Shown: positions 43,250 to 51,221 of the stretch, piece by piece
Layout: every line of letters begins with the position of its first letter
How positions within the stretch are numbered: position 1 is the stretch's first letter
NCBI RefSeq assembly: GCF_033097365.1
Contig: NZ_AP028461.1
Span: forward strand, 5,394,001 to 5,458,000
Direction: 5' to 3'
Length of the DNA stretch: 64,000 nucleotides
Source: Actinoplanes sichuanensis
Lineage (GTDB): Bacteria > Actinomycetota > Actinomycetes > Mycobacteriales > Micromonosporaceae
Program-made: the position numbers and the translations under genes
Notes under the pieces: model-generated
What the model was told of the DNA's origin: nothing
Databases searched by the model: none
The model's input: only the letters and a program-made list of their open reading frames with translations

Positions 43250-44464
43250 CTACTTGTACGTGATGTCGCTTTCCTTGACCTTGCAGTTGCTGTCGTTCCA
43301 GCCCTCGCCGAGGTACTTGGGCTCACTGCCCTTGGCCACACCCTGGTACTTGCCGCAGACCGTGAGGTCCGAGCTGTTGGTGACGGTGACCCGGGTGATG
43401 GTGGCGGTGTCGCCCCAGTTGCTGTTGATGCCCGCGACCATGTCGATGTTGTTGACCAACACGTTGTCGATCTTCACGTGCCGCTGGTACGACGTGGTGC
43501 AGTTGCCGCAGCCACGGTACAGCTTGCCGGAGCCGCTCAGGTAGAAGCCGGAGATGCTGACCGTGCCGTTGCCGTTGTGCTGGAACGTCTTGTCGCTGCC
43601 GTTGCGGGCGCCGCCACCGATGACGTAGCTCGTACCGCCGCCGGTGCCCTTGAACGTCGCCGCGTCCTCGCCGATGTCGTTCCACCAGACGTTGCGGATG
43701 GTGCAGGTGCCCTCACAGTGGACGCCGTCGCCGGCCGGGGATCCGATGATCACGTTCTGCAGGGTGCCGCCGTTGGCGATCTTGAACATCGGGTCCTGGG
43801 ACTCGTTCTGCGAGCCGTCGCCGATGCAGCAGTAGGTCTTCATGCCGCCGTCGAACGTGCCGGACACGCTGACCGTGCCGGAGATCGAGACGTTGCCGGC
43901 CGAGGACGGCCAGGCGCCGGTCGGGGTGCCGGTGCCGCCGGTCGGGCCCGGCGTCGGGCTGGTCGGCCCGGAGGTGGGGCTGGTCGTCGGCGTGGAGCCG
44001 CCGCTGGAGTACGTCTCGAACTCGGAGATCCGCGGCGCGCTGGACGCGCTGGTGATCTCAAAGGTGAGCTTCTTCAACGAGGTCGACGAGAAGTTGATGG
44101 TGCTCGGACTGCCGCTGCCACTGGCCAACTGCGAGCCCGAGTCGCCGTTGAGCACCCGCCAGGCGCTGATCGAGCCGCCGCCGGAGGCCTGCTTGATGAC
44201 GGCCGAGGAGACCGTCGTGGCGCTGCTCCACTTGACCGACACGTAGCCGGTGGTGGCGTTCGGCGCCCAGTAGGTGCCGGTGTTGCCGTCCTTGACGTTG
44301 CCGTAGCTGGTGCCGCTGGCCTTGCTGGAGCCGTCGGCACCGCCGCTGAGGCTCAGGTTGTCAGCTGCCATGGCGTTGGTCAGCGGCAGGGAGAGGGTGA
44401 TCGCGGCGCTCGCGGTCACCGTCACTCCGACGGCCAACCACCGTAGGGCGACTGGTCTTCTCAT
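43250..44464 (-). CDS. Secreted pectate lyase (PL3) with N-terminal discoidin-type carbohydrate-binding module
   Basis: 404 residues from the ATG at 44464 behind GAAGGTGAG. Signal peptide (MRRPVALRWLAVGVTVTASA) cleaved after about 36, a F5/8 C (CBM32-like) module (about 37-165: YGNVKDGNTGTYWAPNATTG, VSVKWSSATTVSSAVIKQ), a Thr/Pro/Ser/Gly linker, then the PL3 beta-helix (GGMKTYCCIGDGSQNE, GDGVHCEGTCTIRNVWWNDIGEDAATFKG-type core, FQHNGNG, Cys-rich). It cleaves polygalacturonate by calcium-dependent elimination outside the cell. Confidence 0.93.
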   Translation of the reverse strand: MRRPVALRWLAVGVTVTASAAITLSLPLTNAMAADNLSLSGGADGSSKASGTSYGNVKDGNTGTYWAPNATTGYVSVKWSSATTVSSAVIKQASGGGSISAWRVLNGDSGSQLASGSGSPSTINFSSTSLKKLTFEITSASSAPRISEFETYSSGGSTPTTSPTSGPTSPTPGPTGGTGTPTGAWPSSAGNVSISGTVSVSGTFDGGMKTYCCIGDGSQNESQDPMFKIANGGTLQNVIIGSPAGDGVHCEGTCTIRNVWWNDIGEDAATFKGTGGGTSYVIGGGARNGSDKTFQHNGNGTVSISGFYLSGSGKLYRGCGNCTTSYQRHVKIDNVLVNNIDMVAGINSNWGDTATITRVTVTNSSDLTVCGKYQGVAKGSEPKYLGEGWNDSNCKVKESDITYK

Positions 44465-44512
44465 TGCGGTTCTCACCTTCATCTGGGGATTGGGCAGCGC
44501 CTTCAAGCGGGG

Positions 44513-44526
44513 GGAAAGCGCTTTCC
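44513..44526. promoter_or_regulatory. LacI-family-like operator GGAAAGCGCTTTCC upstream of pectate lyase
   Basis: A perfect 14-bp palindrome with central GCGC and symmetric AAA/TTT, the form of LacI/GalR-family operators, 50-62 bp before the lyase start. It is probably the sugar- or catabolite-responsive control site of the gene. Confidence 0.6.
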
Positions 44527-44549
44527 TGGCGAGGATAGACAGCAATTGA

Positions 44550-44559
44550 TGTGATCACA
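44550..44559. promoter_or_regulatory. Palindrome TGTGATCACA upstream of pectate lyase
   Basis: A second palindrome, 24 bp beyond the GGAAAGCGCTTTCC site and 20 bp from the convergent TetR stop. GntR- and Crp-type sites contain TGTGA/TCACA halves, but spacing here is zero. Its role is unclear. Confidence 0.35.
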
Positions 44560-44578
44560 AGCAGTGACTTTCCGCGGC

Positions 44579-45157
44579 CTAAGCGTCGGTCCAGATGATC
44601 AGACGGTCCACGAACGCGGCGACCACCCGGTCGGGGTCGGCGTCGGCGCCGATCGAGGCTCCGAGCATGTCCAGCAGCAGACCGTCGAGCGCGTAGTGCA
44701 GCAGGGCGATCTCGAAGGCGCCGCCGGGCAGTCCGGTGGTGGCGTGGAACGCGACGTCGTCGTGATACCCCTGCCGCAGGGTGCCACCGAGGATCTCGCC
44801 GAGTCCGGGCCGACGAGCCGCCTCCAGACGCAGCTCGATGAGCGCCCGGGTGAGCTCGGGCTCCCGGGTGGTCCGCTCGACGATGTAGCGCAGGTAGTCG
44901 ACGAACAGCTCCCGTCCGGGTGGGCGGGTGGACAGCGCGGCCACGACGGCGGCGTCCGGCGCGAACCGTTCCATGATCCGCTCACCGAGGGCGCCGAGCA
45001 GCGCGTCCCGGGAGCGGAAGTAGTTGGACGCGGTCCCGGCAGGCACTCCGGCCTCGGTGTCGACGGCCCGGTGGGTGAGCCCGCGAGCGCCGGAGCCGGC
45101 GAGGACCCGGAGGCCCGCGTCGGCGAGCAGCCGTCGACGGTCTGGATTTCTCGGCAT
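44579..45157 (-). CDS. TetR family regulator
   Basis: 192 residues with the helix-turn-helix in the first 50 residues (GLTHRAVDTEAGVPAGTASN, YFRSRDALLGAL). The C-terminal domain (about 80-190) ends in LLDMLGASIGADADPDRVVAAFVD, the pattern of TetR_C-type regulators. It is divergent from a RibD/DHFR-like gene, with one perfect palindrome between them that should be its operator. Confidence 0.93.
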   Translation of the reverse strand: MPRNPDRRRLLADAGLRVLAGSGARGLTHRAVDTEAGVPAGTASNYFRSRDALLGALGERIMERFAPDAAVVAALSTRPPGRELFVDYLRYIVERTTREPELTRALIELRLEAARRPGLGEILGGTLRQGYHDDVAFHATTGLPGGAFEIALLHYALDGLLLDMLGASIGADADPDRVVAAFVDRLIIWTDA

Positions 45158-45172
45158 GATGAGGTAACTTTA

Positions 45173-45194
45173 AACCACTACAGGCATAGTGGTT
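45173..45194. promoter_or_regulatory. TetR operator AACCACTA-N6-TAGTGGTT
   Basis: Perfect 8-bp arms at 45173-45180 and 45187-45194, spacer CAGGCA, between the divergent TetR and RibD-like genes and only 10 bp before the latter's ATG. Such placement would let the repressor shut both genes. Confidence 0.75.
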
Positions 45195-45204
45195 AGGGGT
45201 TCCC

Positions 45205-45768
45205 ATGCGAAAGCTCGTCTACTTCGTGGCCGCCAGCATCGACGGCTACATCGCGGCGCCGGACGGTTCGTGGGAGTTCTTCGGCGCCCCGGACGCGTCG
45301 ATCGGTTTCATGGTCGAGCAGTTCCCGGAGACGCTGCCCACACACGTGCGCGCGGCGCTCGGCGTCGACGTGCCCAACCGGGTGTTCGACACGGTGCTGA
45401 TAGGACGCCACACCTACGAGCCGGCGTTACAGGCCGGGATCACCAGTCCCTACGCCCATCTGAAACAGGTCGTCTTCTCCCGTACCCTCGCCGGGTCGGA
45501 CGGGGTCGACGTCGTCGCCGACGACCCGCTCGCCTTCGTCGAGAAGCTGAAGCAGCAGCCGGGCGGCGACATCTGGCTGGCCGGTGGCGGCAACCTGGCC
45601 GGGCAGCTGCTCCCGGCCGTCGACGAGCTGGTGCTCAAGCTGAACCCGGTGATCGCCGGCGGCGGCATCCCGCTGGCCGCGGCCGGTTTCCAGCCGCACC
45701 GATTCGTCCCGACGGGCACCACCGTGCTGGCCGACGGTGTCCAGGTGATGCGTTACCGCGCGGCCTGA
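45205..45768 (+). CDS. Dihydrofolate reductase-like (RibD C-terminal domain) protein
   Basis: 187 residues, ATG after GGGGTT. YFVAASIDGYIAAPDGSWEF is the family's opening; VLIGRHTYEPALQ, KQVVFSRTLAG, then DIWLAGGGNLAGQLLPA (NADPH loop) and ELVLKLNPVIAGGGIPL complete it. It probably reduces a small ketone or pterin-like molecule with NADPH; true DHFR or RibD function is unlikely. It is controlled by the divergent TetR. Confidence 0.9.
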   Translation: MRKLVYFVAASIDGYIAAPDGSWEFFGAPDASIGFMVEQFPETLPTHVRAALGVDVPNRVFDTVLIGRHTYEPALQAGITSPYAHLKQVVFSRTLAGSDGVDVVADDPLAFVEKLKQQPGGDIWLAGGGNLAGQLLPAVDELVLKLNPVIAGGGIPLAAAGFQPHRFVPTGTTVLADGVQVMRYRAA

Positions 45769-46619
45769 TCCGCGCTCTGCAGCGCCCACGACGCGAGCAA
45801 CCCGAGCGCCTCGGCGGACGGCGAGCCGGGCTCGGCGGTGTAGACGGTGAGGGTCAGATCGGGTTCGGCCCGCAGGTCGAGGCTCTCCCAGGCCAGCGTG
45901 AGGTCGCCGACCACGTGGTGCCGGAAATGCTTGGTCCCGGTCGCATGGGTGCGGACGTTGTGCGACCCCCAGCGGCGGCGGAAGTCGTCGCTGCGGGTCG
46001 ACAGCTCCCCGACCAGGTCGTGCAAGCCCTTGTCGTGCGGGTTCTTACCGGCCGCGGTGCGGATGTTCGCCACGGTCATGTCGGCGAACAGCTCCCAGTC
46101 CGGGTAGAACCGGCGGGCCGCGCTGTCCAGGAACGTGAATCGGGCGAAGTTCGGCGTACCCGTCGAATCGGCGTAGGCATCGCTGTACATGGCCCGGCCC
46201 AGATGGTTGGCCGCCAGCATGTCCTGCCGGGGATTGGCCAGGATCGCCGGACTCGTGATGGCCTCCAGTGACCAGCGCAGACTGGGCCGCAGCGTCCACT
46301 GCCTGGTCCGGCGGGCCGGCCGCAGGATGGCGTTGCTGCCGTTCGCCTCGTGGGCGAGGCTGACCAGATGGGCCCGCTCGGCCTCGTCGAGCTGAAGCGC
46401 CCGCGCGATGGCGTCGAGCACCCCGGCCGACACCCCGGCGAGCGCGCCGCGTTCGAGTTTCGCGTAATACTCCACGCTCATCCCGGCCAGCGCCGCCACC
46501 TCGCTGCGGCGCAGCCCTTCGACCCGCCGCTGCCCGAAGACCGGCAGGCCGGCCTGCTCGGGGCTGATCTTCGCCCGCCGCGTGGTGAGGAAGTCACGCA
46601 CCTCTGCCCGGTTGTCCAC
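45753..46619 (-). CDS. XRE-family regulator with MmyB-like ligand-binding domain
   Basis: 288 residues. The helix-turn-helix (RRSEVAALAGMSVEYYAKLE) sits near residues 36-56, followed by the MmyB-type PAS-like domain (about 110-285) with AILANPRQDMLAANHLGRAM and DLTLTVYTAEPGSPSAEALG. This class binds a fatty acid or similar ligand and typically controls a divergent oxidoreductase gene, which is exactly the arrangement with the alcohol dehydrogenase here. Its 3' end overlaps the DHFR-like gene by 16 bp. Confidence 0.93.
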   Translation of the reverse strand: MDNRAEVRDFLTTRRAKISPEQAGLPVFGQRRVEGLRRSEVAALAGMSVEYYAKLERGALAGVSAGVLDAIARALQLDEAERAHLVSLAHEANGSNAILRPARRTRQWTLRPSLRWSLEAITSPAILANPRQDMLAANHLGRAMYSDAYADSTGTPNFARFTFLDSAARRFYPDWELFADMTVANIRTAAGKNPHDKGLHDLVGELSTRSDDFRRRWGSHNVRTHATGTKHFRHHVVGDLTLAWESLDLRAEPDLTLTVYTAEPGSPSAEALGLLASWALQSADQAAR

Positions 46620-46655
46620 GCTTCCGACGGTACGACTCCCCGCCCGGATCAGGGA

Positions 46656-46670
46656 TGTACTGGGAGTACA
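46656..46670. promoter_or_regulatory. Operator TGTACTGGGAGTACA between regulator and alcohol dehydrogenase
   Basis: A perfect 6+3+6 inverted repeat in the 134-bp divergent region, 37 bp upstream of the regulator start and 83 bp upstream of the dehydrogenase. It is the likely binding site of the XRE/MmyB regulator. Confidence 0.7.
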
Positions 46671-46753
46671 CCCATCGGCAGGGACTTCTCCGGTACGGGC
46701 GGCGGCGGTGTGCTGGACGGCGTGACCACACGAGTTTCGAGGGAGAACCGATC

Positions 46754-47776
46754 ATGCGTGGTGTCGTCCTGCACGCTCCAGGTGACGTCCGGGTCGAGGA
46801 CCGTGATGACCCGCGGATCGTCGCGCCCACCGACGCGATCATCAGGCTGACCGCCACCTGCGTCTGCGGCTCCGACCTGTGGCCGTACCGTGGCATTCAG
46901 GAGATCGACGGGCCCACCCCGATGGGCCACGAGTACGTCGGGATCGTCGAGGAGGTCGGCCGCGACGTCCGTACCGTCCGGCCCGGGCAGTTCGTGGTCG
47001 GCTCGTTCTTCGCCTCCGACAACACCTGCGAGATCTGCCGGGCCGGCTATCAGTCGCGCTGCGCGCACGCCCGGCCGGTCGGCGAATCCGGCACGCAGGC
47101 CGAGTTCGCCCGGATCCCGCTGGCCGACGGCACCCTGGTCGCCACGACCGACGTCCCGGACGCCGATCTGATCCCGTCGCTCCTGGCCGCCTCGGACGTG
47201 CTGGGCACCGGCTGGTTCGCCGCGGTCGCGGCCGAGGCCGGCCCCGGCAAGACGGTCGCCGTGGTCGGCGACGGCGCGGTCGGCCTGCTCGGCGTCCTGG
47301 CCGCGAAGCAGCTCGGCGCTGAGCGGATCATCGCGATGAGCCGCCACGAGTCCCGGCAGAAACTGGCCCTGGACTTCGGCGCCACCGACATCGTCACCGA
47401 GCGCGGCGACGAGGGCGTCGCCAAGATCAAGGACATGACCGGTGGGTACGGGGCACACAGCACGATCGAAGCGGTGGGCACCCAGGAGTCGATGATGCAG
47501 GCCATCCGCTCGACCCGCCCGGGCGGTCACGTCGGCTACGTGGGTGTGACACACGGCGTGGAGCTGCCCGGCATGGAGTTGTTCTTCTCCGGTGTGCACC
47601 TGCACGGCGGCCCGGCCCCGGTCCGCCGATTCCTGCCCGACCTGCTGGACCTGATCACCGAGCGGACCATCGACCCGGGCGCCGTCTTCGACCTGTCACT
47701 ACCGCTGGACCGGGCCGCCGACGCCTACCGGGCGATGGACGACCGTGCCGCGATCAAGGCCCTGCTCCGTCCTTGA
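46754..47776 (+). CDS. Zinc-dependent alcohol dehydrogenase (MDR family)
   Basis: 340 residues, ATG after CGAGGGAG. Catalytic zinc ligands Cys/His/Glu in CVCGSDLWPYRG and GHEYVGIVEEVG, and a Rossmann motif VAVVGDGAVGLLGVLAAKQLG. The structural-zinc lobe has only three cysteines (SDNTCEICRAGYQSRC), the first position being replaced. It oxidises an alcohol or reduces an aldehyde with NAD(P). Regulated by the divergent XRE/MmyB protein. Confidence 0.93.
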   Translation: MRGVVLHAPGDVRVEDRDDPRIVAPTDAIIRLTATCVCGSDLWPYRGIQEIDGPTPMGHEYVGIVEEVGRDVRTVRPGQFVVGSFFASDNTCEICRAGYQSRCAHARPVGESGTQAEFARIPLADGTLVATTDVPDADLIPSLLAASDVLGTGWFAAVAAEAGPGKTVAVVGDGAVGLLGVLAAKQLGAERIIAMSRHESRQKLALDFGATDIVTERGDEGVAKIKDMTGGYGAHSTIEAVGTQESMMQAIRSTRPGGHVGYVGVTHGVELPGMELFFSGVHLHGGPAPVRRFLPDLLDLITERTIDPGAVFDLSLPLDRAADAYRAMDDRAAIKALLRP

Positions 47777-47843
47777 GGATTAAGAACGCCGGCGGCGGGC
47801 ATATCGATGGGTGGACGGACAGGCAACGCCAGGAGGCATCACG

Positions 47844-48077
47844 ATGACCACACTCGACAGCACCACGGGCATGAACACCGCCACCGCCCAGGAGAAGATC
47901 AAGGACGCGGTGGAGCCGGTCCGCAAGCGGCCGGTGGCGTCCTCGGCGACCGCGCTCGCCGTCGCCGCAGTCGCGGCCGCGGGTGTGATCGGCGGCCGGA
48001 AGTACGCCCAGTCGCGCCGCTCGCGCAGCCGCTGGCAGCAGTTCCTCGACAAGCTGCCGCTCGGCCGGTTCCGCTGA
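47844..48077 (+). CDS. Small single-span membrane protein
   Basis: 77 residues, ATG after AGGAGG. An N-terminal soluble part, one hydrophobic helix (ASSATALAVAAVAAAGVIGG, about residues 34-53), then a strongly basic tail (RKYAQSRRSRSRWQQFLDKL). A cytoplasmic basic tail next to a single helix suggests an inner-membrane anchor or a regulator of a partner. Function unknown. A good terminator follows. Confidence 0.75.
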   Translation: MTTLDSTTGMNTATAQEKIKDAVEPVRKRPVASSATALAVAAVAAAGVIGGRKYAQSRRSRSRWQQFLDKLPLGRFR

Positions 48078-48091
48078 GCCACCCGGTCCAC

Positions 48092-48123
48092 TGACCCCGT
48101 CCATCCCTCGATGGGCGGGGTCA
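48092..48123 (+). terminator. Terminator after the small membrane protein gene
   Basis: TGACCCCG (48092-48099) and CGGGGTCA (48116-48123), with inner CCATC/GATGG pairs, make a stem of about 14 bp, followed by GGGTCTTCCCT. Confidence 0.75.
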
Positions 48124-48227
48124 GGGTCTTCCCTGAGGAGGAATACCTCGAAGGGCGACCGGACCCGCCGGAAAACTTAAGGAGGCCCTCCGGGGTCGCA
48201 CCGGATCCGGACGTTTTCCCTGGAAAA

Positions 48228-48242
48228 TAGCCTTCTGGTGTG
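48228..48242 (+). promoter_or_regulatory. -10 box giving a probably leaderless transcript
   Basis: TAGCCT (48228-48233) lies seven bases before the GTG at 48240, so transcription would begin at or next to the start codon. No Shine-Dalgarno is present upstream. Leaderless mRNAs are common in actinobacteria. Confidence 0.45.
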
Positions 48243-48635
48243 TCCACAATCCAGCCCCGCCGGTGGCCGATAGCCCTGGTCCGAGCGTTCTCGATCATCA
48301 CTCTGCTGCAGGTGTTACTGCAGGCCGCACTGGCCGGCGGTTTCATCAGCGGCCACGTCGGCTACCTGACCGCGCACAGCGTCAACGGCACTCTGCTCCC
48401 GGTCACCGCGATGTTCCTGGGTCTCTCGACGGTCCTGCTGTTTCGCCCCGGCCGCGGCCCGTGGTGGCCGATTCTGCTCAGCGTCCTCCTGTGGTGGATG
48501 ATCGCGATCCAGGTCGGTGTCGGCTTCGCCCGGCTGGTCGGTCTCCACATCCCGCTGGGCGCCGCGATCCTGGCCCTGACCGGCGCGTTCGTCTGGTGGT
48601 CATGCGGCTACCGGCCGCGGCGGGTGACGGCATGA
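48240..48635 (+). CDS. Four-helix membrane protein
   Basis: 131 residues from a GTG with no ribosome binding site (see the -10 box just upstream). Four hydrophobic segments: ALVRAFSIITLLQVLLQAAL, TLLPVTAMFLGLSTVLL, ILLSVLLWWMIAIQVGVGFA, AAILALTGAFVWWSCG. Its stop overlaps the multicopper oxidase ATG (ATGA), so the two are coupled. Function unknown; it may assist the oxidase in the membrane or be a cytochrome-like anchor, though no haem ligands are clear. Confidence 0.8.
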   Translation: MSTIQPRRWPIALVRAFSIITLLQVLLQAALAGGFISGHVGYLTAHSVNGTLLPVTAMFLGLSTVLLFRPGRGPWWPILLSVLLWWMIAIQVGVGFARLVGLHIPLGAAILALTGAFVWWSCGYRPRRVTA

Positions 48636-50127
48636 GGGTCTCCCGGCGCGGTGTCCTCACCCTGGCCGGCGCCGCCACGCTGGCCGGCTGCACCAGGCCG
48701 GTCGACGGCCCCGGCACCGGCGAACTGCTGGCCGGCGAGCTCCGGCCGGAGCGGTTCCAGGCGAAACTGCCGATCCCGCCGGTCGCCCGCCCGGTCAAGG
48801 TCACCGCCGACACCGATCACTACCTGGTCACCCAGCGGGTCGCGCAGGCCGAGCTGATCCCCGGGATCAAAACCGAGATCTGGGGGTACGACGGAGTCTT
48901 CCCGGTCCCACGTTCCGAGCCCGCAAGGGGCGGTGGACGGTGGTGACCGTCCGCAACGAACTGCCCGTGCCGACGTCGACGCACCTGCACGGCGGCGTCA
49001 CCCCGGCCGAGTCGGACGGCTTCCCCACCGACCTGATCCTGCCGGCCGGCTACTCCCCCGCCCCGCCCGGGCACCACAGCGCCACCGGCCGCCATCACGA
49101 CACCACCCGTGACTACACCTATCCGATCACCCAGCGGGCGGCCACGCTCTGGTACCACGACCACCGGATGGACTTCACCGGCCCTCAGGTGTGGCGCGGC
49201 CTGGCCGGACTGTTTCTGATCACCGACGAGATCGAGTCCGCGCTACCGCTGCCCCGCGACGACCGGGACCTGCCACTGATGATCTGCGACAGGTCGTTCG
49301 CCGCCGACGGCTCGCTGAAGTATCCGCAGCGCGACATGACCCATCCGGGCGCCGACGGCATGTTCCACGCCGGCATCTTCGGCGACGTCATCCTGGTCAA
49401 CGGCGCCCCGTGGCCGCGCACCGAGGCGGCCGCCGTCCGCTACCGGTTGCGTCTGGTCAACGGTTCCAACGCCCGCCGCTACCGACTGTCACTGTCGGCC
49501 GGGACGATCACCCAGATCGGCAGCGACGCCGGCCTGCTAGCAGCACCCCTGCCTCGGGAGGACGTGCTGCTCGCGCCGGGTGAGCGGGTCGACGTCATCG
49601 CCGACTTCACCGGCCTGCCGGCCGGGACCGAGGTCACCATGGCCAACACCCTCGGTGAGGGGCCGACCGCCGACGTCATGCGTTTCGTGATCACCGGCCC
49701 GGCGCCCGACGACACCCGCATCCCGGTCACCCTCACCACCCTGGAAACCCTCGACCGGACGCGGGCGGTGGCCGAGAGGCGATTCGACTTCCGGTTCGGC
49801 GGGGGTCGCTGGACGATCAACGATCAGCCGTACGATCCAGCCGCCACGATGTGTTCGGTCCGGGAGGGCACGGTCGAGCTGTGGCGGTTCACCAGCGACT
49901 TCCATCACCCCGTCCACGTGCACATGGGGCACTTCCAGGTGCTGTCGCGTGGTGCCGGCGGCCCCGAACCCGGTGACGCGGGGTGGAAGGACACGGTGGA
50001 CGTGCGGCCGTACGAGACGGTCCAGGTATTGGTCGACTTCACCGGGCACCGCGGGCGTTACATGCTGCACTGCCACAATCTCGAACACGAGGACATGGCC
50101 ATGATGGCCAACTTCGACATCGTTTGA
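48632..50127 (+). pseudogene. Multicopper oxidase gene interrupted by a one-base frameshift
   Basis: ATG at 48632 gives a twin-arginine/lipobox signal (MRVSRRGVLTLAGAATLAGC) and runs to KTEIWGYDGVFP, then leaves frame and stops at 48944-48946. In the next frame, from about 48904, the protein continues as GPTFRARKGRWTVVTVRNEL to the end at 50127. All copper sites are in that part: THLHGG, WYHDHR, HPVHVHMGHF and HCHNLEHEDMAM. The shift lies in TTCCCGGTCCC (48899-48909); one extra base there would restore a standard periplasmic/cell-surface oxidase of about 500 residues. It may be sequence error, since everything else is intact. Confidence 0.85.
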
Positions 50128-50137
50128 GGGGGATCCG

Positions 50138-50584
50138 ATGGGACGCTCGCACCACTACGAGGTGATGGTCAGCTGGACCGGGGAGACCCGCTCGTACCGG
50201 TCGTACGAGCGGGCCCACGAGGTGACCGCCGCCGGCAAGGCGCCGATCGCGGGCAGCTCCGATCCGGCGTTCCGTGGCGACCCGGCCCGCTGGAACCCGG
50301 AGGAGTTGCTGGTCGCGTCGCTGGCCCAGTGCCACATGCTGTGGTTCCTGCACCTGTGTGCCGCCGACGGGGTGGTGGTCACCGGGTACACCGACTCCCC
50401 CACCGGCGTGATGGTGGAGGCCGCCGACGGTGGTGGCAGCCTCGAGGAGGTCGTGCTGCGTCCACGGGTGACGCTGGCCGACCCGGGCCAGACCGATCGG
50501 CTGGCCGGTCTGCACGAGCGGGCCCATGAGCTGTGCTACATCGCTCGTTCGGTGAACTTCCCGGTCCGGCACGAGCCGGCCTGA
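50138..50584 (+). CDS. OsmC family protein
   Basis: 148 residues, ATG ten bases after the oxidase stop behind GAGGGGG. GSSDPAFRGDPARWNPEELL and VASLAQCHMLWFLHLCA carry the first catalytic-type Cys, and ELCYIARSVNFPV the second; these are the peroxidatic and resolving cysteines of Ohr/OsmC proteins. It likely detoxifies organic or fatty-acid hydroperoxides, matching an oxidative-stress neighbourhood. Confidence 0.9.
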   Translation: MGRSHHYEVMVSWTGETRSYRSYERAHEVTAAGKAPIAGSSDPAFRGDPARWNPEELLVASLAQCHMLWFLHLCAADGVVVTGYTDSPTGVMVEAADGGGSLEEVVLRPRVTLADPGQTDRLAGLHERAHELCYIARSVNFPVRHEPA

Positions 50585-50694
50585 ACCGTACCCGGGGCGG
50601 CGGGGTTCAACTTTCTGACAGCCCTTCGATGAATCACCGGTCGCCGGGCGGTCTCCATATCGGTAGAGCACGTCGCCTCGAAAGGAGCGCCACC

Positions 50695-50958
50695 ATGACC
50701 GCCAACCTCACCGCCGCCCGAGCCGAAGCCCTGTTCACGACCGGTCTGGCGACCGGCAGCAGCCCGGCCTTCGAAGTGGTCGACGAGGCCATCCGCACCG
50801 CGGTCCGCACCCGCGGCGGGACCCGCGCCTGCGCCGCCGACATGGCCGCCGAGTTCGGTGACCATCCGGAGCTGGCCGTACCCCGGATGCGCTGGGCCCT
50901 GGAGACCGTCACCAGGCTGTACCCGCCGCGCCGCCGCCAATGGGCCCTGGTCGCCTGA
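50695..50958 (+). CDS. Small hypothetical protein
   Basis: 87 residues, ATG after AAAGGAG. Two helical segments (AFEVVDEAIRTAVRTRGG, ELAVPRMRWALETVTRLYPP) and two cysteines are not paired into any known motif. It resembles the small uncharacterised helical proteins common in actinobacteria. No functional call is made. A tandem-repeat region follows it. Confidence 0.65.
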   Translation: MTANLTAARAEALFTTGLATGSSPAFEVVDEAIRTAVRTRGGTRACAADMAAEFGDHPELAVPRMRWALETVTRLYPPRRRQWALVA

Positions 50959-50980
50959 TCCTGTCTTTTATCACTCTTCC

Positions 50981-51221
50981 CGCTCAGCGCGCCTTTTCTT
51001 CCCGCTCAGCGCGCTTCTCCTCCTACCCACCGGGCTACCTCTTTCGCGCTCAGCGCCTTTCACCTCTTCCCGCTCACCGCGCTTCCCGTTCCTGGCTCAC
51101 CGCGCTTTCCGTTCCTCGCTCATCGCGCTTCCCGTTCCTCGCTCACCGCGCTTCTCTTTCCTCGCTCACCGCGCTTCTCTTTCCCGCTCACAGCGCTTCT
51201 CTTTCCCGCTCACCGCGCCGT
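50981..51221 (-). repeat. About ten diverged 22-24-bp tandem repeats that include the stop codon of the LLM gene
   Basis: On the plus strand the core GCTCACCGCGC recurs about every 23 bp (near 50982, 51004, then seven more copies to 51208), separated by pyrimidine-rich TTCTCTTTCC-like spacers. The copy at the right end (51208-51218) contains the complement of the LLM TGA (51210-51212). This fills the whole gap between the small ORF and the LLM gene. Confidence 0.85.

Noticed and set aside
50138..50584. Transposon or insertion sequence remnants around the broken oxidase gene
   Set aside because: No terminal inverted repeats, target duplications or transposase fragments were seen; the lesion is a single base.
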